The translations under genes were made by a program, and so were the position numbers. A DNA stretch of 53,774 bases. Source: CAYFUR01 sp964346275 (GTDB lineage Bacteria > Sumerlaeota > Sumerlaeia > SLMS01). Under the pieces are notes generated by a model, which did not search any database, was not told the DNA's origin, and was given only the letters and a program-made list of their open reading frames with translations. This document shows, piece by piece, positions 1-8,929 of this stretch; position 1 is the stretch's first letter, and every line of letters begins with the position of its first letter. Location of the stretch: the NCBI GenBank assembly GCA_964346275.1, contig CAYFUR010000010.1, positions 1 to 53,774 of the forward strand, written 5' to 3'.

Positions 1-58
1 TCGCGCCAGTACCGTAGTCTTTCAATACATACTCGCTGATCCAAACGGGGATCTGCCT
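1..58 (-). pseudogene. Leucyl-tRNA synthetase-like fragment at window edge
   Basis: Read on the minus strand, one frame encodes QIPVWISEYVLKDYGTGA. This resembles, from memory, the conserved stretch in the CP1 editing domain of bacterial leucyl-tRNA synthetase (IPxWIxxYVLxxYGTGA). The same frame hits a TGA at 62-64, immediately upstream, so no N-terminal part of such a gene exists here. The fragment sits directly against the end of the neighbouring dehydrogenase gene. It is either a gene remnant or a chimeric contig end. The match is short (18 residues), so the family call is tentative. Confidence 0.4.
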
Positions 59-932
59 ACTTCAGACCCGCCTCCCGGCGGATGATTTCCGAGACCGCCG
101 TCCAGTCCTTTTCCTCCATGCCGGCGGCCATCGCTTCCGTATAGCGGTCGCGAATCGGGCCCAGCAGGCCGAAGGGTATCTCGCCGCTGTCCATCAGGCC
201 CTCGGCCAACTTCATGTCCTTCAAACCCAGGGAGAGTTTGAACAGTGTTTCCTGGAAATCGCGCTCGAGGATTTGCTTGCCGTAGGATTTCCAGAGCGGA
301 CAGGCGAAGAGCGTCCCTGTCGCCTGTTCGTAAAGCTGGGCGGGATCGACGCCGTTTTTCTCGGCCATGACAAAGGCCTGGCCCAGGGCGTTGATGGAAA
401 CGGCGATGAGGAAATTATTGATGATTTTGCCGGCGTTGGCGGCGGCCGGTTCGTCTCCAAAGGCGAAGGATCCCTTGCCCGTTGGATCGAGGATCGCCGC
501 CGCGCGTTCGCGATCCTCCGGCGCCCCGCCCAGGAGGAAATGGTGCACCTGTTTTTCAATCATATCCGGGCGGCCCATGACCGGCGCGGAAACATAGCGC
601 GACTCCGCTCGGCGATGCACCTCCGCCAGGCGCGTGGCGGCCTCCGGCGAGATGGTGCTGACGCCGATGTGAAGCCCTTCCGGACCGAGCTTTTCCGCGA
701 GCTTGCCGTCGGCAAACATCGTGTCCACGGCGTCATCGTCGGAAAGCACCGAAATCAGTACGACGCCCGGGGTGATCGCCTCTTCCGGTGAATCGGCGAC
801 GGTGGCACCGAGGCCTTCCGCTTTTTCCCGCGTGCGGTTCCACAGGGTGAGCCGGTGGCCTTGCTCGATCAGCTTTGCGGCGAGCGCGCGGCCGATGGCA
901 CCGACTCCGATCAATGCGATGGATTCTGTCAT
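57..932 (-). CDS. NAD(P)-dependent beta-hydroxyacid dehydrogenase family oxidoreductase
   Basis: This 291-residue protein has the layout of 3-hydroxyisobutyrate dehydrogenase and related beta-hydroxyacid dehydrogenases or imine reductases. A Rossmann domain at the N-terminus carries the dinucleotide motif GVGAIGRAL (residues about 9-17), and the all-alpha C-terminal domain follows. AGKIINNF near residue 168 holds the lysine that is catalytic in the family. The start is supported by AAGGAG seven bases upstream of the ATG. The substrate cannot be read from sequence; the usual serine/glycine-rich substrate motif near residue 120 is replaced by VSAPVMGRP, so an unusual substrate is possible. It appears monocistronic. 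Confidence 0.85.
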   Translation of the reverse strand: MTESIALIGVGAIGRALAAKLIEQGHRLTLWNRTREKAEGLGATVADSPEEAITPGVVLISVLSDDDAVDTMFADGKLAEKLGPEGLHIGVSTISPEAATRLAEVHRRAESRYVSAPVMGRPDMIEKQVHHFLLGGAPEDRERAAAILDPTGKGSFAFGDEPAAANAGKIINNFLIAVSINALGQAFVMAEKNGVDPAQLYEQATGTLFACPLWKSYGKQILERDFQETLFKLSLGLKDMKLAEGLMDSGEIPFGLLGPIRDRYTEAMAAGMEEKDWTAVSEIIRREAGLK

Positions 933-965
933 GGGGAAGCTCCTTGCCTGGGGTGGTCATCGCCG

Positions 966-2621
966 TCACGGCCGGTATTTGCGCACTTTTTTGACGCCGC
1001 CGGTGCGGTTCAGCTCTTCCACCTCGTGGCCCGTGAAATCCGTCCACGGCACCAGCACGCTTTCCTGGAAGGTGTTGGAATTGGCGACGTAGATGCTCGT
1101 CGCGTCGGTGCCGGCGGAAAGGCGCTTGAAGCGCACGCCGGGCGGCTTGCGCACGACATCGGTGATCTCCAGATAATCGTCGCGCACGTCTATACGCCGG
1201 CGAAAACGAATCGCCAGCGGCGCCTTTTGCGTGATGAGAATTTTCTGGAGCATCGACCGCACGAGGTTCGCGTTAAACCGCCCCGCAGTCAGCATCAGAA
1301 AGCGGAAGACCATCATCTTGAGCGGCGTGGGGAGCTGGTATTTCCGCTCCTGAAATACGCCGCGCACCACCATGCGGCGCCGGTCCCTGGAAACGCGGGT
1401 GCGGTTTTCCGCCACGATGTGGGTCACCACCACGCGGCCGTCTTCCAATTCGCCGATCAGGCCCGTATCCCCGGCAAAGGCCCCGCCGGGCGACACCGCT
1501 TTGAAGGTTCCGCCCTTCGAGGCGTTGGCCACCACGTGATAGGCGGGCGTGCGCACGTTGAGCATGCGCGCGTCGTCGAACCACGTGGCTTCCGTTTCCT
1601 TCGGCAGCTCCACGGGCCCCGGGCGTTCACCCTGGTGGTAATCGCGCCATGCGTGGATCCAGTCGTACACATAGTGGGCCGCCATGCGGTCGTCGTCGTT
1701 GTAGTAGCGGCGGCGCATGGGCGCAGCGCGATGGAGGAAAGAATCGGCGATCTGCCCCGCCTTGTCGGAAAACGGCGCCATGACCTCGAAGCCGTGGGGA
1801 TAGAAATGATAGGTGTTCCGGCTGCCGTATTCCCCGGCATAGGATCCGTCCGGGTGCATGAAGTAATGGGCAAAGTCCACGGCCCCGAGCAATGCGCGGT
1901 GGATTTTCTCGTCCTTGGATTTCTGCCAGAGTTTGGCGAAAAACGCGATGGAGCAACTGTGATAGCCCGGGTCCGCGCCCTCGTATTCCTGGAACCAGCC
2001 CTCCTCGTGGCCCCAGCTCAGCGTCAGGTCGCGGAAATCGTCGGAGCCCTGGCGATAGCGCGCGTCCCCGGTCAGCATATAGACATTGTAGAGCGCCAGC
2101 GCCGCGAACGCCTGGTGGTTGGCGAGCTGGCCCGTTTCGTTGTGGTTCAGCAGCCAGTCGCCGCGTTTCGCGAAAAACTCCAGGTGGCGGTCCGGCTTTT
2201 CGTCCAGCTCCAGGCACGTTTCCGTCATCGCATAGAGCGAGAAAACCAGCGCTCCCATGGCGCGTTCGAAGGGAAAATAATCGTCCGTGGTGCCGTCGCG
2301 GTGCGACCATTTGCGGGCGAAATCGATTCCCGCCAGGGCGAGTTCCCGCAGGCGCTCGCGCCCGTAATAGCGATTGTGGGGAAGCTGGTATTTATAGGCC
2401 AGCGCGAGGGGCAGCACGAATTCCTGGTTCATGCCACAGGGAAAATCCATCGTGCGGTAATGCCAGAAACTGCGGTCGAAACAGCCATGGGTGCGGCTAT
2501 ACGGATTTTTGTCGACCATGAGGATCAGGCGGGGGAGCGCCCGGAGCGCCTCGAAGGCATACCAGTCGCGGTGGCCGGCGGGCGGTTGGGGGGCAAAGGC
2601 GTCCGGCGTTTTTTTGGGCAT
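966..2621 (-). CDS. Predicted alpha/alpha-toroid polysaccharide-active protein, function unknown
   Basis: A 551-residue protein rich in Trp, Tyr and His, with helical repeats such as ALALAYKYQLPHNRYYG and ALYNVYMLTGDARYRQG. These are typical of (alpha/alpha)-toroid enzymes acting on uronic-acid polysaccharides (heparinase- or C5-epimerase-like folds). A conserved-looking block, GSRNTYHFYPHGFE, lies near residue 270, followed by a beta-rich C-terminal third from about residue 370. No signal peptide is visible. It lies 32 bases downstream of the secreted beta-helix protein gene on the same strand, probably in one transcript, which supports a polysaccharide role. The exact family is not recognised; lyase, epimerase or binding protein all remain possible. 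Confidence 0.6.
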   Translation of the reverse strand: MPKKTPDAFAPQPPAGHRDWYAFEALRALPRLILMVDKNPYSRTHGCFDRSFWHYRTMDFPCGMNQEFVLPLALAYKYQLPHNRYYGRERLRELALAGIDFARKWSHRDGTTDDYFPFERAMGALVFSLYAMTETCLELDEKPDRHLEFFAKRGDWLLNHNETGQLANHQAFAALALYNVYMLTGDARYRQGSDDFRDLTLSWGHEEGWFQEYEGADPGYHSCSIAFFAKLWQKSKDEKIHRALLGAVDFAHYFMHPDGSYAGEYGSRNTYHFYPHGFEVMAPFSDKAGQIADSFLHRAAPMRRRYYNDDDRMAAHYVYDWIHAWRDYHQGERPGPVELPKETEATWFDDARMLNVRTPAYHVVANASKGGTFKAVSPGGAFAGDTGLIGELEDGRVVVTHIVAENRTRVSRDRRRMVVRGVFQERKYQLPTPLKMMVFRFLMLTAGRFNANLVRSMLQKILITQKAPLAIRFRRRIDVRDDYLEITDVVRKPPGVRFKRLSAGTDATSIYVANSNTFQESVLVPWTDFTGHEVEELNRTGGVKKVRKYRP

Positions 2622-2653
2622 GAATCGAGTTCCCGGCGGAGGTTGCGCCGTGG

Positions 2654-5110
2654 TCAGGGAGCCGTCGTCCAGACCTTGACGTCTTCCAGGTAAATCGTTC
2701 CGTCCGTCGGGCGGTCAACGGCAAAGCCAAACATATCCAGATAGAGCACCAGCTCGATCTCGGTGTCTTCATAGACTTCTTCGAGGACTTCCGGCATCCG
2801 GCCATAGAGCGTATAGACCTCGCCATCGCCGTCCGGCCCGGCCTGGCCCGCTGGGAAGGGCTGGATCAGCAGTTCCTGGGAAAACTCGAAGAACGTCGTC
2901 GACGTGCGGAAACGGAACCACGGCGTCTCGCCGATCGTCTCCGGCGTGGAGACGGTGAAATCGATGCGATAGAGCGCGCCCGAGCGAATCGGGATGCCAG
3001 GAGACTTCCAGAAGCCAAAGGAGTTGGGCCCCGTCTGGGTCAGCTCCAGGGCGTCCACGATGCCGTTATAGCGCAGCCGCGGGTTGTTGAAGAGCCCGCC
3101 GGGGATGAACTCGGTCTGCCAGCCGTGGCCGACGGAGCTTTGAAAATCCCAGGATTGGATCTGCTCGGTAAACTGCTGGTTGAAGGTGTCGCGGTCCAGG
3201 TGATCGATTTCGAAATAGGTCATATCCTGGGGAACACGCACGGTCAGATCCTGGAAATCGATTACGTCCATATAGAATGCCGCCTGGTATTCAGGCTTTT
3301 CCGTGGGCGAGACAGACTGGTAACCTCCCTGGCGTATATCCGCGATCAGCTCGTAATTAGCGCCTTCCACGGTGGGGGCGACTTCTCGCGTGCCGAGGTA
3401 GGAAAGCGTCGTCGCCGTATCGAGCGCTTCCGGCCCGTTAAAGCGGAAGCGGGTGAACTGCTGGCCCACGTCTTCCGTGGCGAACATCGTCGTGCGCAGG
3501 CGCACCAGTTCATTGGCCTGGGGGTTATAATCGAGGGAATCGCGGAAAATCTCCCCAAAGCTGCCGTCCTCCGTGGAGGCAACGCGCAGGCGCCCCGGGA
3601 GCATCTGGACTTCCGGCACTTCGAACCCCTGGAATTCCTTGAACAGCCATTCCGGCGATTCACGAACCAGGACGTTTTCCGAGGGATCGGCAAGGCCCGG
3701 CTCGCGCCGCTCGTCGGCATAGAGCGAACCAAAACGCCGCACAAGGCCCGGCTGGTATTCGAATGCGCCGATGTCCGCCGCGTTCGTTGTCGTATTGCCC
3801 ACGTTGGGAATATCGATAAGGCGCGGATTGCCGCCGAGATCGTTCTCGAATTCCTCCGGAACCGGCGCCACATCGATCATGGGCGACCCTTCGCCGGGGC
3901 GGTAGTTCGCCTCCTCTTCATCGAGGAATCCCGGATCGACGACGCGGTTGCCCGAGGGGCTTTCCGCGTTGACGACGAGATTCTGGATCTCTTCTTCGAT
4001 GGAATAGGCGTTTTCCCCTTCGTCGAAGTATTCTCCCGGGGTGTTCTGCCAGAAAATGTTATTGCTCAACTGGGCCACGTGGGTGGGGAAGGGGACGCTG
4101 CTCGTTGTGCCATCGTCATCGGTGACGATGATGGGGTCCGGTTTGTCCTCAAACACGCCATAGCCGCTGTTCTTGACGATGGCGTTGCGGCGGAAACTGG
4201 GCTGGCCCTCGCGGATGGCAATGCCTGCCCGGCGATTGCGTACGATGGTGCAATTCTCCACGACGGCATCATCCGCCTTGAGGAGCGACACGCCGTTTTC
4301 ATTCAACTCGACCAGCGAGCCGCGAATCGTCGGCGCGCATTGGGAAACACGCACCCCCGCGCCCGTGTTGCGGCGCAGCACGCAATTCTCCACCAGGACG
4401 TTCGAGTTTCCCTGGATCGCGATCGCGTCGGACCCGGTCCGCTGGATCACGGTGTGGTAAATGCCGATGATGCCGCTGCCCGTGGCAAAGATGCCGCGGC
4501 TCGCGGTATCCTCGATCAGGGAATCCAACACCGCCACATTCGCCTGGGTGTCCATGCGGATGCCCGAGGCGCCGCCGCGGATGCGCACTCGGTCGATGAT
4601 CGACGGCTGGTTGCTGGTTCCTTCGCGCACAAGGATCGCCGAGAACTCGCCGCCGAGGAATTCACATTCCTTGACCTCCGCGCCGGGAGCCAGCTCAACG
4701 CTGTAAAAGCCGCCCGCGATGGTCAGCCATTCAAAGCGCGCGCCGCTCTCCAGTTTGAAAGCGGCACGGCCCGGAATCGACAGGGTCAGAAAGAAAGTCG
4801 GCTCGGAATCGCGTTCCCAGCGAAACTCGCCGTCGGGAAAGGTCGCCTGCTGATAGCCGCCCTTGATCGTCTTGCCCGCGGGGATTGTCAGCGGTTCCTG
4901 AAAGAGATACTGCCCCCCCTCCATCAGAATCACGTCGTCCGGTTCCTGGAGGGCGCGCTGGAGCGTCGCGAAGGGCGCTTCCGTCGACCCGTCGCCGTCG
5001 GTATCGCTCCCCGTCTGGGACACGTGGACATCGGCGGCCAGCGGGCCGGCGGCGAGAATGGCTCCTCCGAGCGCCAGGAAGAGAAAGAAAAGGCGGTTTG
5101 TCAGCTTCAA
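2654..5110 (-). CDS. Secreted right-handed beta-helix (DUF1565/NosD-like) protein
   Basis: An 818-residue exported protein. A hydrophobic signal segment (LFFLFLALGGAILAAGPLAA) ends near residue 27. The next segment, VSQTGSDTDGDGSTEAPFATLQRAL, is the DUF1565-type entry into a right-handed parallel beta-helix. Many coils follow with periodic VENC, IRNR and VLDS patterns to about residue 450. The C-terminal 300 residues look like beta-sandwich carbohydrate-binding modules. I chose a TTG start at 5110 because a GAGGGGA element precedes it and the signal peptide begins there; an upstream ATG at 5182 would add 24 unlikely residues. It may be a pectate-lyase-fold polysaccharide-processing or surface protein. 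No catalytic residues could be assigned. Confidence 0.75.
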   Translation of the reverse strand: MKLTNRLFFLFLALGGAILAAGPLAADVHVSQTGSDTDGDGSTEAPFATLQRALQEPDDVILMEGGQYLFQEPLTIPAGKTIKGGYQQATFPDGEFRWERDSEPTFFLTLSIPGRAAFKLESGARFEWLTIAGGFYSVELAPGAEVKECEFLGGEFSAILVREGTSNQPSIIDRVRIRGGASGIRMDTQANVAVLDSLIEDTASRGIFATGSGIIGIYHTVIQRTGSDAIAIQGNSNVLVENCVLRRNTGAGVRVSQCAPTIRGSLVELNENGVSLLKADDAVVENCTIVRNRRAGIAIREGQPSFRRNAIVKNSGYGVFEDKPDPIIVTDDDGTTSSVPFPTHVAQLSNNIFWQNTPGEYFDEGENAYSIEEEIQNLVVNAESPSGNRVVDPGFLDEEEANYRPGEGSPMIDVAPVPEEFENDLGGNPRLIDIPNVGNTTTNAADIGAFEYQPGLVRRFGSLYADERREPGLADPSENVLVRESPEWLFKEFQGFEVPEVQMLPGRLRVASTEDGSFGEIFRDSLDYNPQANELVRLRTTMFATEDVGQQFTRFRFNGPEALDTATTLSYLGTREVAPTVEGANYELIADIRQGGYQSVSPTEKPEYQAAFYMDVIDFQDLTVRVPQDMTYFEIDHLDRDTFNQQFTEQIQSWDFQSSVGHGWQTEFIPGGLFNNPRLRYNGIVDALELTQTGPNSFGFWKSPGIPIRSGALYRIDFTVSTPETIGETPWFRFRTSTTFFEFSQELLIQPFPAGQAGPDGDGEVYTLYGRMPEVLEEVYEDTEIELVLYLDMFGFAVDRPTDGTIYLEDVKVWTTAP

Positions 5111-5357
5111 TGGAGGTTCCCCTCGTTCTTTGACCCTCTGAGAAGGCGAAATCACGGCTAGTAAGGAAGCGGCCACCCGCATGTGTCAAGGCCCAGACCG
5201 CAAGCGGCTTGGCCGGGCACACCTCTGCCAGGAAACCTTGAGACAACACCCCGCCCCCGCGGGTTCCAGGAAACCCGGCTGGTTTCCCGTTTGACCTTCC
5301 ATGAGGCCGGTGGCAACACTCTGCCCGCTTATCTGCCGACCCGAGCAAGGACGACGC

Positions 5358-6803
5358 ATGGAATACGAACTGGTCATTGGATTTGAAGTTCACAGCGAGC
5401 TGAAAACAAAAAGCAAAATCTGGTGCGGCTGCCCCGCCAGCTTCGGCGATCCGCCCAATACCAACGTCTGCCCCATCTGCCTCGGCATGCCCGGGACGCT
5501 TCCCGTGCTGAACCGCGAGGCCTTCCGCCTGGCGCTCAAAACGGCGCTGGCACTCCATTGCGACGTCCCCTCCGTCACCGCCTTCGACCGGAAGAATTAC
5601 TACTATCCCGACCTGCCCAAGAATTACCAGATCAGCCAGAACGACCAGTTCCTCGGCACCGGCGGTTTTCTCGAAATCGACCTGGGGGGCGGGCTCTCCA
5701 AGAAAATCGGCATCGATAATATCCACCTGGAAGAAGACGCCGGAAAAAACATCCACCCCGAGGAACGCGCCGTGGATTACTCGCTGGTGGACCTCAATCG
5801 CGCGGGAACGCCGCTCCTCGAAATCGTGACGACTCCGGACATCCGCTCGCGCGATGAAGCCGCCGCATTCATGACGTCCATGCGCAGCTTCCTTCAATAC
5901 CTGGAAATTTCCGACTGCAAGATGCAGGAGGGCAGCCTGCGATTTGAGCTGAACATGTCCATCCGCCCCGAGGGCAGCTCCGAATTCGGCCAAAAGGTGG
6001 AAGTCAAGAACCTCAATTCCATGAGCACGGTGCTCAAGTGCATCGACGCGGAATGGGAACGCCAGACGGATCTTCTCGATGAAGGCGGGCGGGTGGCCAG
6101 CGAGACGCGCCTCTGGGACGAGCCAAATAACACAACCCGCGCCATGCGCACCAAAGAGCAGGCGAACGACTATCGCTACTTCCCCGATCCGGACCTCGTT
6201 GAGACGGAAATCACGCCGGAAATCAAAGAAGAAGTCGGGGCCGCCGTTCCCGAACTCCCCCTGGCCCGCCGCCAGCGCTTCATCGACGAATACGGCCTTC
6301 CTCCCTACGACGCCGGCGTGCTCACTTCGCATATCCGGACGGCCAACTACTTCGAGCGCGCCGTCGCCGTGCAAAAGAGCCCCAAGCTGATTTCCAACTG
6401 GATCATGACCGAGGGCATGAGTTGGCTGAACAAGCAGCACGAAGACACCACCATCGACGAGTTTCCCGTGGCCGCCGAGGACATCGGCGAACTGGTCCGC
6501 CTCATCGAAGCGGGCACGATCACCGGAAAGATCGCCAAGCAGGTCTTTCCGATCATGTTGGAATCGGGAAAGAAGCCGCTGGAGATCGTGGAGGAAAAGG
6601 GCCTGAAGCCGATGGATGAAACGGCCATCGAGCCCATCGTCGATGAAGTGATCGCCGCGAATCCCAAGGCGGTGGAGCAGCTCAGGGGCGGCAAGGAAAA
6701 GGCCATCGGAGCCCTCATCGGCCAGGTCATGCGCCAGACCAAGGGCAAAGCCGACCCGGCAACTCTGACCCCCATGATTCGCCAGAAAATCGGTCTCGAC
6801 TGA
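5358..6803 (+). CDS. gatB: Asp-tRNA(Asn)/Glu-tRNA(Gln) amidotransferase subunit B
   Basis: GatB (481 residues, normal length) supplies the kinase/transamidase domain of the GatCAB complex. The complex converts Glu-tRNA(Gln) and Asp-tRNA(Asn) to the amidated forms using ammonia from GatA. Family motifs are clear: IGFEVHSEL at the N-terminus; the zinc-type cysteine cluster CGCP...CPICLGMPG; the NYYYPDLPKNYQISQ block; LEEDAGK; and the C-terminal tRNA-binding YqeY-like tail ending in QVMRQTKGKADP. The start is the ATG at 5358, preceded by AGCAAGG. gatA and gatC are not in the window, so the complex is encoded at separate loci. acpH follows 22 bases downstream. Confidence 0.97.
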   Translation: MEYELVIGFEVHSELKTKSKIWCGCPASFGDPPNTNVCPICLGMPGTLPVLNREAFRLALKTALALHCDVPSVTAFDRKNYYYPDLPKNYQISQNDQFLGTGGFLEIDLGGGLSKKIGIDNIHLEEDAGKNIHPEERAVDYSLVDLNRAGTPLLEIVTTPDIRSRDEAAAFMTSMRSFLQYLEISDCKMQEGSLRFELNMSIRPEGSSEFGQKVEVKNLNSMSTVLKCIDAEWERQTDLLDEGGRVASETRLWDEPNNTTRAMRTKEQANDYRYFPDPDLVETEITPEIKEEVGAAVPELPLARRQRFIDEYGLPPYDAGVLTSHIRTANYFERAVAVQKSPKLISNWIMTEGMSWLNKQHEDTTIDEFPVAAEDIGELVRLIEAGTITGKIAKQVFPIMLESGKKPLEIVEEKGLKPMDETAIEPIVDEVIAANPKAVEQLRGGKEKAIGALIGQVMRQTKGKADPATLTPMIRQKIGLD

Positions 6804-6825
6804 GTCCCCCGGGAGAACATGACTT

Positions 6826-7446
6826 TTGAACTTCCTGGCCCATCTCTATCTCTCTGGCGAATCCACGGAAGAGCGGCTGGGAAATCTGCTGGCCGATTTT
6901 ATCAAAGGCCGAGCCATCCAGGATCTGCCACCCGCCATGCAGCGCGGCGTTTCCATCCATCGCGCCATCGACAGCTATACAGATAGCCATGCCGTTTTTT
7001 TGCAAAGCGTCCATCGGATTCGGCCCCGCTGGCGCCGCTATTCTCCGATCCTTATCGACGTCTTTTACGATCATTTTCTGGCCGCCGACTGGCAAGAATT
7101 CAGCACCGATCCCCTGCGCGGTTTTCTCGACGGAGTCTATGCGGCCTATCATAAGCACCGCGACCGTTTTCCCGAATTGATCACCTATCCCATGGATCGC
7201 CTGATCGCAAGTGACCGCATGATGACCTACGAGCGCGTGGAGGGAATCGGCGATGCGCTGGACCGTCTTTCCCGCCGTTTTCGATGGAGCAAAGTTTCAT
7301 TGAAAGAAGCCGTGGAAGACCTGGATGCGGAATACGAGAGTCTCAGGCGGGATTTTCACGCCTTTTTCCCCGAACTCATTGACTATACAAGGAATGTGCA
7401 GGAAAGCATCGGTGATCCTTCTCCGGAATCACCAGGCTCCCGATGA
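6826..7446 (+). CDS. acpH: Acyl carrier protein phosphodiesterase (AcpH/DUF479)
   Basis: A 206-residue member of the AcpH family, which removes the 4'-phosphopantetheine arm from holo-acyl carrier protein. It starts MNFLAHLYLS and shares GNLLADFIKG, the conserved HRAIDSYTD and a later DVFYDHFLA with E. coli AcpH. The family is HD-like and metal-dependent, and the His/Asp residues in these motifs are present. The start is a TTG at 6826 with GGGAGAA nine bases upstream; the nearby ATG at 6819 is out of frame. The stop overlaps the ATG of the MATE gene by four bases (ATGA), indicating translational coupling. Confidence 0.88.
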   Translation: MNFLAHLYLSGESTEERLGNLLADFIKGRAIQDLPPAMQRGVSIHRAIDSYTDSHAVFLQSVHRIRPRWRRYSPILIDVFYDHFLAADWQEFSTDPLRGFLDGVYAAYHKHRDRFPELITYPMDRLIASDRMMTYERVEGIGDALDRLSRRFRWSKVSLKEAVEDLDAEYESLRRDFHAFFPELIDYTRNVQESIGDPSPESPGSR

Positions 7447-8882
7447 ACCTGTTTCGACATACGATCCGGCTGGCTTTGCCGGCGGTGCTGGAAAACCTCT
7501 TCATTTCGATGGTTTTCCTGGTGGATGCGCTTATGGTGGCCAGCCTGGGTGCGGCGCCGCTCGCCGCCGCGGGGCTCGCGGGCGTCGTCATGTGGCGGCT
7601 CATTTCCACTCTGGGCTGTGTGCGCATTGGCCTGGGCGCGGCCACGGCCCGGCGCTGGGGCGAGGGGCGCACCGGGGAAGCATGCGATCTTTCTTCCCAC
7701 GGCTTCGTTCTCGGGCTGATCTTCGGCTCCGTGATTCTGGTCGTTTATCCCGGTGCGGAGCTTCTGTTCCGCCTGCTCAATGCCGAGGGGGATGTCTTAC
7801 GCGAAGTCCTTCCCTATTTCCGTGTTATCGTGCTCATCGTTCCTCTGAGGCTTGCGAGCATCAATATCGCCTCGTCTATACGCGCCGCGGGAAACACACG
7901 GGCTCCCATGGTCATTACGATCATTGCAAATATCGTCAATGTGACGCTGAACTATATTCTCATCTATGGCGAATTCGGCGCCCCGCGGATGGAGCTTTAC
8001 GGCGCGGGTCTCGCCACGTGTATTGCCATCACTCTCGAATTCTTCTGCTTCGTGGCCTTGGGGATTTTCGGCGTCAAAGCGCTCCGCGTCTTCCGCCCTG
8101 AGCCCATCGCCACGCCCGCCACGGGCCAGGAACTGCAAGTCTATGAGGAACATTATCGCGCCCGCAGGCAACTGGCCCCCGTGAAGGACCGGCTCCACTT
8201 TACCGCGGCGGGCCTGGTGCCCGTTTTGCCAAAATTCACGCGCACAATCTTCCGTGTTTCCTATCCTGTGGCGCTGGAAGAAATCCTGATGACCATCGGC
8301 TTCTGGTCGTTCTTTGCCATGATCGGCGAGTTCGGCGAGATCGCCCTCGCCGCTCACACAGCCATTATCCGTATCGAGAGTTTCAGCTTTCTCGCGGGCT
8401 TTGGAATCTCCATCGCCGCGGCCACACTTGTGGGCCAGGCCCTCGGCGCGAAAAGTCCGGACAATGCCCGGCGGTCCTTTGCCCATTGCTTCTCCCTGGC
8501 CTTTGTTCTCATGGGGTTTATCGGCCTCATGTTCACGCTCTTTCCCGATTGGTTTCTCGGCTGGTTCGTTGCCTCGGACGCGGAGGATTTCACGGCCTTT
8601 GCCGTGCCGCTCATGATTATCGTCTCCATCGAGCAGCCCTTCATCGGCGCGGGAAATGTGCTCGCAAACGGCCTGCGCGGAGCCGGCGAGACAACCTCGC
8701 CACTGATTGCCCAGCTCTTCGGGGTGATTGGCGCCCGCGTTGGGGGAGGTTATCTTCTCGCCTTTCCCGCGGGCCTTGGCATGGAGGGGCTTTACTGGGC
8801 GACAGTCATGGACTGGACGCTCCGCACGGCCATACTCGGCGTCGTTGTTCTGCGAGGGAAATGGCAGAATATCGAGGTGTAG
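7443..8882 (+). CDS. MATE family multidrug/toxin extrusion transporter
   Basis: A 479-residue inner-membrane protein with about twelve hydrophobic segments in two homologous halves. The first half starts RLALPAVLENLFISMVFLVDALMV and the second VSYPVALEEILMTIGFWSFFAMIGEFG. This is the classic MATE duplication, with a cytoplasmic linker around residues 225-255. MATE proteins export cationic drugs or metabolites by Na+ or H+ antiport; substrate and ion cannot be told here. The gene is translationally coupled to acpH and converges on the regulator gene at 8930 with a 47-base gap. No terminator hairpin is obvious there. Confidence 0.9.
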   Translation: MNLFRHTIRLALPAVLENLFISMVFLVDALMVASLGAAPLAAAGLAGVVMWRLISTLGCVRIGLGAATARRWGEGRTGEACDLSSHGFVLGLIFGSVILVVYPGAELLFRLLNAEGDVLREVLPYFRVIVLIVPLRLASINIASSIRAAGNTRAPMVITIIANIVNVTLNYILIYGEFGAPRMELYGAGLATCIAITLEFFCFVALGIFGVKALRVFRPEPIATPATGQELQVYEEHYRARRQLAPVKDRLHFTAAGLVPVLPKFTRTIFRVSYPVALEEILMTIGFWSFFAMIGEFGEIALAAHTAIIRIESFSFLAGFGISIAAATLVGQALGAKSPDNARRSFAHCFSLAFVLMGFIGLMFTLFPDWFLGWFVASDAEDFTAFAVPLMIIVSIEQPFIGAGNVLANGLRGAGETTSPLIAQLFGVIGARVGGGYLLAFPAGLGMEGLYWATVMDWTLRTAILGVVVLRGKWQNIEV

Positions 8883-8929
8883 TTGTAAAGAATTGCAGGA
8901 AGAGGGTTGTTCAGCATTCGAGAATTCGG

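Noticed and set aside
855..2693. Long + strand open frame opposite the toroid-like gene
   Set aside because: Antisense shadow in GC-rich DNA; composition is biased and it overlaps two real minus-strand genes.
3125..5161. Long open frame on the + strand opposite the beta-helix gene
   Set aside because: Arg/His/Ala/Gly-rich antisense frame without a recognisable domain; the minus-strand gene has a signal peptide and a clear family pattern.
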